A DNA stretch of 35,604 bases from Micromonospora noduli (GTDB lineage Bacteria; Actinomycetota; Actinomycetes; Mycobacteriales; Micromonosporaceae). A program made the translations under genes and the position numbers. The stretch spans positions 1 through 35,604 of the forward strand of contig NZ_PYAK01000060.1 of NCBI RefSeq assembly GCF_003264365.1. The letters are read 5' to 3'. Under the pieces are notes generated by a model. It was not told where the DNA came from and did no database searches. It worked only from the letters and a program-made list of their open reading frames with translations. The first letter of the stretch is position 1, and every line of letters begins with the position of its first letter. Of the stretch, positions 14,904-21,431 are shown piece after piece.

Positions 14904-15464
14904 TCAGCTGTTCCAGTGCTGGCCGACCAGGTCGGTGGCCTGCTGCTCCCACTGGGCGTAGGCGTCCGGGTAGGCCGATACCTGCACGGTCTGCGCGGCG
15001 TCGGTCAGCGGCATGTCCTGCCACCCGTCAACCTGCTTCAGGCCCTTGAGGAACGCGGTCGTCGAGTACTCCGGGTTCGTGATCTGCTCCGGCGTACCCC
15101 AACCACTGGACGGGCGCTGCTGGAACAGGCCCAGCGAGTCGTGGTCGTTCATGTCGCCCAGGTGGCCCAGGTTTTCCAGCTTCGACTCCTGCAGGCTCGT
15201 CGCGATCGAGATGACCGCGGCCCGCTCCGGGAGACCGGCCTTCTTCGTGGCGGCGATGATCGCCTTGACGTTGGCGGTCTGCTCGTCGTTGAGGCTGATG
15301 TGGGACTGCTCGCCCTGCGGCTTCGGCGCTGCCGACTGCACAGCCACCGCGACCGGCTTGGCATCGACCGGGTTGGCGTGCGCGGCGATCGGACCGGCGA
15401 ACACACCACCGGCGAACGCGAGACCAGCAACAGACAACATGCTCTTACGGAAGATCGTGTTCAT
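14904..15464 (-). CDS. Secreted lysozyme-fold (transglycosylase-like) protein
   Basis: 186 residues from ATG 15464, with an AAGGAGCT site at 15471-15478. An N-terminal signal peptide (MNTIFRKSMLSVAGLAF... to HANP, ~1-34) is followed by a domain (~60-186) with ANVKAIIAATKKAGLPERAAVISIATSLQESKL, HDSLGLFQQRPSSGWGTPEQI and NPEYSTTAFLKGL. This is the small SLT-like domain often attached to actinobacterial cell-wall proteins; Glu in LQES is the likely catalytic acid. Function as a peptidoglycan glycosidase is inferred from fold. It is isolated and preceded by four tandem promoter-like repeats. An upstream in-frame extension to 15530 lacks signal-peptide logic. Confidence 0.85.
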   Translation of the reverse strand: MNTIFRKSMLSVAGLAFAGGVFAGPIAAHANPVDAKPVAVAVQSAAPKPQGEQSHISLNDEQTANVKAIIAATKKAGLPERAAVISIATSLQESKLENLGHLGDMNDHDSLGLFQQRPSSGWGTPEQITNPEYSTTAFLKGLKQVDGWQDMPLTDAAQTVQVSAYPDAYAQWEQQATDLVGQHWNS

Positions 15465-15609
15465 GGGGGTAGCTCCTTCGGGGGTAGGAAACACCCGACC
15501 ACCAGGGGGGCGGCGGCAGGGTGTGAGCACCTCGTCCGGCGCTGCACTAACAAAGGGGGAAAGTCTTGGGGTCGGCTGCCTACGAGCGGGGGGCTCGTGG
15601 CGCCGGGTC

Positions 15610-15920
15610 CCTGTGTAACGACCGGCGGGCCGGGGTCATTCCGGGGTTGGCCCATCCATCAGCACCCTCAACGAGGCGACGGCTGCGGTCGGTCGTGGGG
15701 ACTGCAACGACCCGGGGGTCGGAGTCATTCCGGGGTGGCTGACCTGCCGGCACCCTCATCGTGGCGGTGCCTGCGATCGTTCGTGGGGACTGTAACGACC
15801 GGGCGGAGGCCGGCATTCCAACCTGCGCGACAGCCCCGTGGGGCGGGGCGCGGGCCGGGCGGTGCTGCGATCGTCAGGGTGTGTAACGACCCCCGCCCGG
15901 CCATGATTCCGGCCCAGGGG
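15610..15920 (-). repeat. Four ~89-bp tandem repeats, each with GGAAT-N18-GTT
   Basis: On the minus strand GGAAT ends pair with GTT at 15638-15642/15617-15619, 15727-15731/15706-15708, 15815-15819/15794-15796 and 15906-15910/15885-15887. The spacing is exactly 18 bp in all four, and the period is 89, 88 and 91 bp. GTT is always followed by A/G-CA and preceded by C. About 30 bp downstream of each GTT are also related (CCCCACGAnCGATCGCAG in two copies). The pattern equals the consensus known for SigR/SigH ECF promoters, oriented towards the lysozyme-like gene. Confidence 0.7.
15617..15642 (-). promoter_or_regulatory. Gene-proximal ECF-type promoter candidate
   Basis: The copy nearest the gene: -35 GGAAT (15642-15638) and -10 CGTTAC (GTT 15619-15617), 18 bp apart. 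The predicted leader to ATG 15464 is about 145 nt. Three more copies lie upstream. Sigma class is inferred from consensus only. Confidence 0.55.
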
Positions 15921-16134
15921 TGTAGCCGGTCACCACACAAGGCCGCATACCTCGCATAAGCCTAGCTCCGCACCGACCTTGAATGCCCCGGACGGGGGCA
16001 AAACAGCCCAGCGCGCGTCTCTGCTTGCCCCCCAGGCCGCACAGTCGGCTTGATCCACTCCAAATCATTGAAATCGCGGTGTCCGGACGGACGGGATGCC
16101 CCGACATCAAGGAACTCGTGTTGATCATGGCCGC
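15921..16134. other. Non-coding stretch, possible dispersed repeat
   Basis: No gene is supported. 16049-16134 is locally AT-richer and contains TTGATC at 16050-16055 and 16121-16126, with a segment reading AAATCGCGGTGTCC and ACATCAAGGAACTCGTG. I recall similar strings as intergenic repeats in Micromonospora, but cannot verify this here. Confidence 0.3.
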
Positions 16135-16182
16135 GTAGGCGTAGGCGTAGGCGTAGGCGTAGGCGTAGGCGTAGGCGTAGGC
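16135..16182. repeat. Hexanucleotide repeat GTAGGC, 8 copies
   Basis: Eight uninterrupted copies of GTAGGC are followed by a GGTGGC/GGCGGC-rich low-complexity tract to about 16275. The frames through it give Val-Gly or Ala-Tyr dipeptide runs with no flanking homology, so it is read as a non-coding simple repeat, probably length-variable. Confidence 0.9.
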
Positions 16183-16322
16183 GGTGGCCGCGGTGGCGGT
16201 GGCCGGTGGCGGCCGTTTGGCGGCGGTGGCGGCGGTGGCCGCATGGCGGCGACCGCGGCCGCGGCGGCCGCAGGTGGCAGGTGGAGTCAGGTCATGCGAA
16301 GCCACGCAACCGTACGAAACGC

Positions 16323-16360
16323 GCGAAACCGCACCCCCAGGGGCGGGGACACGGTTTCGC
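16323..16360 (-). terminator. Candidate terminator of the whiB-like gene
   Basis: Nine-bp arms GCGAAACCG (16323-16331) and CGGTTTCGC (16352-16360) enclose a 20-nt region that itself contains a CCCC/GGGG stem. It lies 22 nt past the whiB-like stop on the minus strand. No T-tract. Confidence 0.55.
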
Positions 16361-16381
16361 GGATGTTGGGGACGCGTCGGG

Positions 16382-16765
16382 TCAGGCGACGTTGCGTTGG
16401 GCCGGAACTGTCGACTTGTGCGGGCGGCCCAGGCGGGCTTCCAGCCGTGCGACGTCGACCCGGGCGTGCCGGCGGTCGGCCAGGTCCTCCCAGCCGACGG
16501 CGAGCAGTCGCAGGCGCTCCGACTCGCTGAAACCACCCCAGACGCCGTAGGGCTCCCGTACCGACAGGGCGTGCGCGGCGCACTCGGCGCGAACCGGGCA
16601 GGCGCGGCAGACCGACTTGGCGGCGGACTCGCGACGCAACCGGGAAGAACCACGCTCACCGTCGGGGTGGAAGAACTGGGCGCTGTCGCGCCCTCGGCAG
16701 GCACCGAGTCGCTGCCAGTCCCAGAGATCGACGATGGGTCCGGGCAGTCTACGTACGTTCGACAT
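16382..16765 (-). CDS. WhiB-family iron-sulfur regulator (WhiB3/WhiD type)
   Basis: 127 residues from ATG 16765, chosen because the GGAGGAGGG site gives 7-nt spacing; GTG 16771 is too close to it. Four cluster ligands are visible: Cys23, Cys53, Cys56 and Cys62 (C-X29-C-X2-C-X5-C). The GVWGG turn (74-78) and a basic C-terminal helix follow. Wbl proteins hold an O2/NO-sensitive [4Fe-4S] cluster and act with the principal sigma factor. The position between groEL1 and the bldM-like gene matches whiB3 of mycobacteria and whiD of Streptomyces, which suggests a redox or late-sporulation role. Orthology is inferred from synteny. Confidence 0.93.
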   Translation of the reverse strand: MSNVRRLPGPIVDLWDWQRLGACRGRDSAQFFHPDGERGSSRLRRESAAKSVCRACPVRAECAAHALSVREPYGVWGGFSESERLRLLAVGWEDLADRRHARVDVARLEARLGRPHKSTVPAQRNVA

Positions 16766-16882
16766 CAGCACCCCTCCTCCCGCGCGGCTCCGCGAGAATC
16801 CTTATGGCCGGCGTCCGGGCGGCGGGCCGCGCAGGCGCACCGTTCCCGGCCTGGATCTCCCGGTACCCGGGCTGTCGCCAAC

Positions 16883-16896
16883 TCACACGTGTGTGA
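16883..16896. promoter_or_regulatory. Inverted repeat in the whiB-bldM divergent region
   Basis: TCACAC-GT-GTGTGA lies in the 253-bp gap between the divergent regulator genes, about 120 bp from each start. It could be an operator for a developmental regulator (BldD targets bldM in Streptomyces), but it does not match a consensus I am sure of. The rest of the gap holds the two strong ribosome sites. Confidence 0.35.
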
Positions 16897-17018
16897 TCGA
16901 AAACGTCCGGGAAATTGCGGCTTTTGCCCCATCTGTCGGAAAAGTTCGAAGGATTGCCGGGAACCCCCTCCCCAGCCGACCGCGTCATGGTCTGCTCGTT
17001 GGCGGAGAGGAGACCACA

Positions 17019-17834
17019 GTGCGTACCGTTCTTGTGTGCGTTCGGACACCACTCGCGGCCCAGCACCTTACTTCTGCTGCCGCGCGGCTGGGGTTGTCCG
17101 CGATCGTTCGTACCGCCGTCTCTGATCCCGAGGTGATGCTGCGGCTGGCCGAGCGACCGGCCGACGTGGTCCTGGCCGACACGGCCCTCACCCGGCCGGA
17201 CAGCGCCGGCTTCGTCCGCCGGGTGTTGGCGCGTGCGCCGCAGGCGGCGGTGCTGCTGCTCGGCACTGAGGAGTCCGAGGCCGCGGCGGCCACCATCAGC
17301 GCCGGCGCCCGGGGGCTGATCCAGAATGTCGACCATGACCTGACCAGCGCGGTGGCGAAGGCGCTACTGCTGCTCACCGCGCCTGGCCGGGCCTCCCGCC
17401 AGCGGATCACCGATCCGGCCCGCGATGCGGCGGCGGTGGTTGGTTCCGGCCGCTCCGGGCCGTCGCCGCGCGGTTCCGGTGAGCCCGGTTGGGCGGCCGC
17501 AGCCGCCGACGGGCCGGCCGGGGTGGCGTCGGTGCCGGTGCAGCGGGGCGATGACGAGGCGGAGGCGGGGACCGGCGAGTCGCCGGCGCAGACCGACCCG
17601 GGCCGTCCCGCCCCGAACGCCCGACCCAGTCGGGCGTCGATCGGCCTCACCGAGCGTGAGCTTCAGGTGCTGCTCGGCATGGCCGAGGGCAAGAGCAACG
17701 CGGAGATCGGCCGGGAGTTGTTCGTCTCGGAGGACACCGTCAAGACGCACGCCCGCCGGTTGTTCCGCAAGCTTGGTGCCCGGGACCGGGCGCACGCGGT
17801 GGCGGCGGGCTTCCGCGCCGGTCTGGTGGCCTGA
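17019..17834 (+). CDS. bldM: BldM-like LuxR/FixJ response regulator, atypical receiver
   Basis: 271 residues from GTG 17019, with a GGAGAGGAGA site upstream. The N-terminal receiver fold (~1-115) keeps the phospho-acceptor position (Asp54, LADTAL) and Thr83. The metal-binding acidic pair is replaced by Val8-Arg9, and the conserved Lys is Gln102, so normal phosphorylation is unlikely. A Gly/Pro/Ala-rich linker of ~85 residues follows. The C-terminal LuxR helix-turn-helix (~205-265) reads LTERELQVLLGMAEGKSNAEIGREL and SEDTVKTHARRLFRKLGARDRAHAVA, very close to my recollection of Streptomyces BldM. BldM is ~203 residues, so the extra length is the linker. Likely a sporulation regulator working with a Wbl partner. 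Confidence 0.85.
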   Translation: MRTVLVCVRTPLAAQHLTSAAARLGLSAIVRTAVSDPEVMLRLAERPADVVLADTALTRPDSAGFVRRVLARAPQAAVLLLGTEESEAAAATISAGARGLIQNVDHDLTSAVAKALLLLTAPGRASRQRITDPARDAAAVVGSGRSGPSPRGSGEPGWAAAAADGPAGVASVPVQRGDDEAEAGTGESPAQTDPGRPAPNARPSRASIGLTERELQVLLGMAEGKSNAEIGRELFVSEDTVKTHARRLFRKLGARDRAHAVAAGFRAGLVA

Positions 17835-17875
17835 CAAACGCGCCGCGCCGCCGCAGGGCACGCCGCCGGAAGCGG

Positions 17876-18041
17876 GGTACGCCGTACGCCACGCAGCCGG
17901 GCAACGCTGCGCGGAAGCGCGCGGTACGCCGCAAGGCACGCCCGCGCAGCCGGGGTACGCCGCGCGGCAGCGGGGCATCCGCCGGGGGGTCAGCGGGGGC
18001 AGGCCACGCGAGACCAGGGGTACGCCGCGCAGCTGCGCGGC
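17876..18041. repeat. GGTACGCCG repeats and an 18-bp palindrome between convergent genes
   Basis: GGTACGCCG occurs at 17876-17884, 17923-17931, 17954-17962 and 18019-18027 within GC-rich, partly repeated sequence (CGCGCAGCCGGGGTACGCC-like). The stretch ends in a perfect palindrome (18024-18041) five nt from the DUF5319 stop, which could terminate transcription from both sides. No coding frame is supported. Confidence 0.5.
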
Positions 18042-18045
18042 GGTG

Positions 18046-18465
18046 TCACTTGGTGGCGGTCGGGGCGCCCGGCTCGTCCTCGGTGCCCTCGGACAGGGTG
18101 TCGTGCACCCCGTCCGCGTACCCCCGGGCGTAGTCCCAGGTCACGTAGTGATCCGGGTCGGGGTCGTAGGCGGGCTCGTGAACCCGGGGGCGGCCCGAGT
18201 TGAGGAGGTGCCGCAGGTTGCCGCGGAGCAGGTCCCAGTCGAAGTAGTGCGGCTCGCGACAGTCCTCGCATTCGATCACCAGCCCGCGAACCCCGATCGG
18301 GGCCAGCAGAGCCTGGTAAATCTCCAGGTCAGCGAGGTCTTCCAGCACATCCTGCCGCTCGACGTCGGTCAGCGGATCCGGCGTCGCGTCATCGCCCGGG
18401 TCATCCAGACCCGCGGTCGGATCGGCCGGGTCGCCATTGAACGGGTCGATGGGCTCGTCGTGCAC
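18046..18465 (-). CDS. DUF5319 protein (Rv3412-like)
   Basis: 139 residues from GTG 18465. The acidic N-terminus (DEPIDPFNGDPADP) is followed by a conserved domain: LEDLADLEIYQALLAPIGVRGLV, then the cysteine pair ECEDCREPHYFDWDLLRGNL, and HEPAYDPDPDHYVTWDYARGYADG. The CxxC plus HYFDWD suggests a metal site, though no function is established. Position next to guaB is conserved with mycobacteria. A candidate -10 TACGGT (18472-18477) is 6 nt from the GTG, and the GAGGGG abutting the start is too close to be a ribosome site, so translation may be leaderless. The much longer frame extending to 20205 is antisense to guaB and spurious. Confidence 0.9.
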   Translation of the reverse strand: MHDEPIDPFNGDPADPTAGLDDPGDDATPDPLTDVERQDVLEDLADLEIYQALLAPIGVRGLVIECEDCREPHYFDWDLLRGNLRHLLNSGRPRVHEPAYDPDPDHYVTWDYARGYADGVHDTLSEGTEDEPGAPTATK

Positions 18466-18558
18466 CCCCTCACCGTAGACCCAACGCGGTGCGAACGTCC
18501 GCCCCCCGGCCTCCGCGCCGGCCCGGCCTGCCACGGACGGGTCGCCCAGCTCACTGGG

Positions 18559-18564
18559 TACGAT
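18559..18564 (+). promoter_or_regulatory. Candidate -10 of the guaB promoter
   Basis: TACGAT is a good TANNNT hexamer, 93 bp before the guaB GTG in the divergent DUF5319-guaB gap. A -35 17 bp upstream (GACGGG) is poor. Confidence 0.4.
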
Positions 18565-18651
18565 GAGGCGACGTGCCGGCATCGTGGCGCGCTCCGGTGC
18601 CCGCCCGCGCCACCTCGCTGAAGCCCATCCGAGCAGCTCAGGGGAGCAATC

Positions 18652-20214
18652 GTGGAAAATTCGCCCAGCACCGATCTTCCGGCCGGCGTCGAGCACGCCG
18701 ACCTGGGCGGCCACCTGCCCGAGCTGCCGGCCGGCTCCGCCCGGGTGGTTCCGCTCGGCCTCACCTTCGACGACGTGCTGCTCCAGCCGGGCGAGTCGGA
18801 CGTGGTGCCCAGCCGGGTCAACACCCGGACGAAGCTCACCCGCAACATTGAGTTGTCCATTCCGCTGCTGTCCAGCGCGATGGACACGGTGACCGAGGCC
18901 CGGATGGCGATCGCCATGGCCCGCCAGGGCGGCATCGGCGTGTTGCACCGCAACCTCTCCCTGGAGGACCAGGCCCTCCAGGTCGACCTGGTGAAGCGCT
19001 CCGAGTCCGGCATGATCACCAACCCGGTGACCGCCAGCCCGGACGACACGCTGCGCGAGGTCGACGAGCTGTGTGGGCGTTACCGCATCTCCGGCGTTCC
19101 GGTGGTGGACGGCGACGGCCAGCTGGTCGGCATCGTCACCAACCGGGACATGCGTTTCGTCTCTGAGCCGAACACTCCGGTTCGCGAGATCATGACTCAC
19201 ACCCCGCTGGTCACCGCGCGGGTCGGGGTGAGCAAGGACGACGCCCTGGCGCTGCTGCGTCAGCACAAGGTCGAGAAGCTGCCGATCGTCGACGACTCGG
19301 GCCGGCTGCGTGGCCTGATCACCGTCAAGGACTTCACCAAGAGCGAGCAGTACCCGGACGCCAGCAAGGACGACGCCGGCCGGCTGCGGGTCGCCGCCGC
19401 CATCGGTGTGGGCGAGGACGCGTACAAGCGGGCCCGTGCCCTGGTCGACGCGGGCGTCGACGTGCTGATCGTGGACACCGCGCACGGTCACCAGCGGGCC
19501 GTGCTGGACATGGTCCGCCGGCTCAAGGCCGACGTGACGGTCGACATCATGGGCGGCAACGTGGCCACGTACGCCGGCGCGAAGGCGCTTGTCGACGCCG
19601 GCGCCGACGGCGTCAAGGTGGGCGTGGGGCCGGGCGCGATCTGCACCACCCGAATTGTCGCCGGCGTCGGCGTGCCGCAGGTGACCGCGATCATGGAGGC
19701 CGCCCGGGCCGCCCGTCCGGCCGGCGTGCCGGTGATCGGCGACGGCGGCATCCAGTACTCCGGCGACATCGCCAAGGCCCTGGTGGCCGGCGCCGACACG
19801 GTGATGCTCGGTAGCCTGCTGGCCGGCTGCGAGGAGAGCCCCGGCGAGTTGATCTTCGTCAACGGCAAGCAGTTCAAGACGTACCGCGGGATGGGGTCGC
19901 TCGGCGCGATGCAGTCCCGGGGTCAGGCCAAGTCGTACAGCAAGGACCGTTACTTCCAGCAGGACGTGCTCAGCGACGACAAGCTGGTCCCCGAGGGCGT
20001 GGAGGGTCAGGTGCCCTACCGGGGGCCGCTGTCCCGGGTCGCCCACCAGCTGGTCGGCGGGCTGCGGCTGGCCATGGGGTACGCCGGTGCGGAGAACATC
20101 CCCGATCTGCACCGCCGGGGCCAGCTCATCCGGATCACCGCGGCTGGTCTGAAGGAGAGCCACCCGCACGACATCCAGATGACCGTCGAGGCGCCCAACT
20201 ACCACACCCGCTGA
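18652..20214 (+). CDS. guaB: IMP dehydrogenase GuaB
   Basis: 520 residues from GTG 18652 (AGGGGAG site). Oxidises IMP to XMP with NAD+, the first committed step to GMP. The N-terminal barrel part LTFDDVLLQPGESDVVPS and AMDTVTEARMAIAMARQGG leads into a two-CBS regulatory insert (~125-235: MITNPVTASPDDTL, then IMTHTPLVTARVGVSKDDAL). The catalytic loop GVGPGAICTT has its nucleophile at Cys331, followed by GDGGIQYSGDIAKAL and the flap RGMGSLGAMQSR. All key residues are present. It lies 29 nt upstream of guaB3, so they form a transcript. Confidence 0.97.
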   Translation: MENSPSTDLPAGVEHADLGGHLPELPAGSARVVPLGLTFDDVLLQPGESDVVPSRVNTRTKLTRNIELSIPLLSSAMDTVTEARMAIAMARQGGIGVLHRNLSLEDQALQVDLVKRSESGMITNPVTASPDDTLREVDELCGRYRISGVPVVDGDGQLVGIVTNRDMRFVSEPNTPVREIMTHTPLVTARVGVSKDDALALLRQHKVEKLPIVDDSGRLRGLITVKDFTKSEQYPDASKDDAGRLRVAAAIGVGEDAYKRARALVDAGVDVLIVDTAHGHQRAVLDMVRRLKADVTVDIMGGNVATYAGAKALVDAGADGVKVGVGPGAICTTRIVAGVGVPQVTAIMEAARAARPAGVPVIGDGGIQYSGDIAKALVAGADTVMLGSLLAGCEESPGELIFVNGKQFKTYRGMGSLGAMQSRGQAKSYSKDRYFQQDVLSDDKLVPEGVEGQVPYRGPLSRVAHQLVGGLRLAMGYAGAENIPDLHRRGQLIRITAAGLKESHPHDIQMTVEAPNYHTR

Positions 20215-20243
20215 TCCAACACCCCAACCACCTGGAGTCCCCC

Positions 20244-21362
20244 ATGCGTGACGTGGTCGAGATCGGGCTGGGCAAGACCGCGCAGCGCGGCTACCACCTG
20301 GACGACATCGCCATCGTGCCGAGCCGCCGTACCCGGGACGTCGACGACGTCTCGACGTCCTGGCAGCTCGACGCGTACCCGTTCGGCATTCCGTGCGTCG
20401 GCCACCCCTCCGACGCCACCATGAGCCCGGCCTCGGCGGTGCGGCTCGGTCAGCTCGGCGGCCTCGGCGTGCTCAACGTCGAGGGGCTCTGGACCCGCTA
20501 CGAGAACCCGACCAAGGTGCTGGACGAGCTGGCCGGCCTCGACGAGGAGGCCCGCGCCACCAAGCGGCTCCAGGAGGTGTACGCCGAGCCGATCCGCCCG
20601 GACCTGATCGCGGAGCGGGTCCGCGAGCTGCGCGCCGGTGGCAGCACGGTGGCGGTGCGGGTCTCCCCGCAGCACACCCTCGCGCTGGCGCCGGTGATCC
20701 TGGACGCCGGAGTGGACATCCTGGTCATCCAGGGCACCATCGTCTCGGCCGAGCACGTGTCGACCACCGATGAGCCGCTGAACCTCAAGGAGTTCATCGC
20801 CGACCTCGACCTGCCGGTGATCGTCGGTGGCTGCACCGACTACAAGACGGCGCTGCACCTGATGCGTACCGGCGCGGCCGGCGTGATCGTGGGCATCGGT
20901 GGCGACGAGTGGTCGACCACCGAGTCGGTGCTGGGCATCCGGGTGCCGATGGCCACCGCGATCGCCGACGCCGCGGCGGCCCGCCGTGACTACCTGGACG
21001 AGACCGGCGGCCGTTACGTGCACCTGATCGCCGACGGTGACATCCAGACCTCGGGCGACATCGCCAAGGCGCTCGGCTGCGGCGCGGACGCGGTGATGCT
21101 CGGTGAGCCGCTGTCGCTCTGCGACGAGGCCCCCGCCGGTGGTGCCTGGTGGCACTCGGCGGCGAGCCACCCGTCGCTGCCCCGGGGTGCCTTCGAGGTC
21201 TCCGGTGAGCCGCTCGGGTCGATGGAGCAGCTGCTCTTCGGGCCGGCCGACGAGGCCGACGGCCAGCTCAACCTGTTCGGTGGGCTGCGTCGGGCGATGG
21301 CCAAGTGTGGCTACCGTGACCTGAAGGAGTTCCAGAAGGTCGGTCTGGTCCTCGACCGCTGA
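20244..21362 (+). CDS. guaB3: GuaB3, IMP dehydrogenase-family protein without CBS domains
   Basis: 372 residues from ATG 20244 (GGAG site). It has the family start VEIGLGKTAQRGYHLDDIAIVPSRRTRD and the flavour of actinobacterial GuaB3 (GVLNVEGLWTRYENP, FIADLDLPVIVGGC, RYVHLIADGDIQTSGDIAKAL). The CBS insert is absent. At the position of the GuaB catalytic loop (GxGxxCxT) it reads GIGGDEWSTT with no cysteine, so orthodox IMPDH chemistry is questionable; mycobacterial and Streptomyces homologues, as I recall them, also lack it. Role in purine metabolism is inferred from linkage. Confidence 0.92.
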   Translation: MRDVVEIGLGKTAQRGYHLDDIAIVPSRRTRDVDDVSTSWQLDAYPFGIPCVGHPSDATMSPASAVRLGQLGGLGVLNVEGLWTRYENPTKVLDELAGLDEEARATKRLQEVYAEPIRPDLIAERVRELRAGGSTVAVRVSPQHTLALAPVILDAGVDILVIQGTIVSAEHVSTTDEPLNLKEFIADLDLPVIVGGCTDYKTALHLMRTGAAGVIVGIGGDEWSTTESVLGIRVPMATAIADAAAARRDYLDETGGRYVHLIADGDIQTSGDIAKALGCGADAVMLGEPLSLCDEAPAGGAWWHSAASHPSLPRGAFEVSGEPLGSMEQLLFGPADEADGQLNLFGGLRRAMAKCGYRDLKEFQKVGLVLDR

Positions 21363-21380
21363 CCGATCCGTCAGACGCCG

Positions 21381-21416
21381 GAAGGCCGGCCCCGCAACAC
21401 TGCGGGGCCGGCCTTC
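21381..21416 (+). terminator. guaB-guaB3 terminator
   Basis: A 16-bp perfect stem (21381-21396 with 21401-21416) and ACAC loop, 18 nt after the guaB3 stop. It stands between convergent genes and may serve both. Confidence 0.85.
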
Positions 21417-21431
21417 GTCGTACCGGGGGTG

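Noticed and set aside
15465..15620. ydaO-type c-di-AMP riboswitch before the lysozyme-like gene
   Set aside because: Such riboswitches often precede actinobacterial wall hydrolases, and CTCGTAGGC appears near 15585 on the minus strand, but the conserved core with GTCAGCTAACC is missing.
15610..15920. CRISPR array
   Set aside because: The 88-91-bp units are diverged along their length and lack short identical repeats with unique spacers; no cas genes.
15874..16704. Minus-strand frame containing an Ala-Tyr dipeptide run
   Set aside because: It reads through the GTAGGC microsatellite and overlaps the whiB-like gene in the wrong frame; no ribosome site or homology.
18466..20205. Minus-strand extension of the DUF5319 frame across guaB
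   Set aside because: Only the last 139 residues show family conservation; the remainder is an antisense shadow of guaB.
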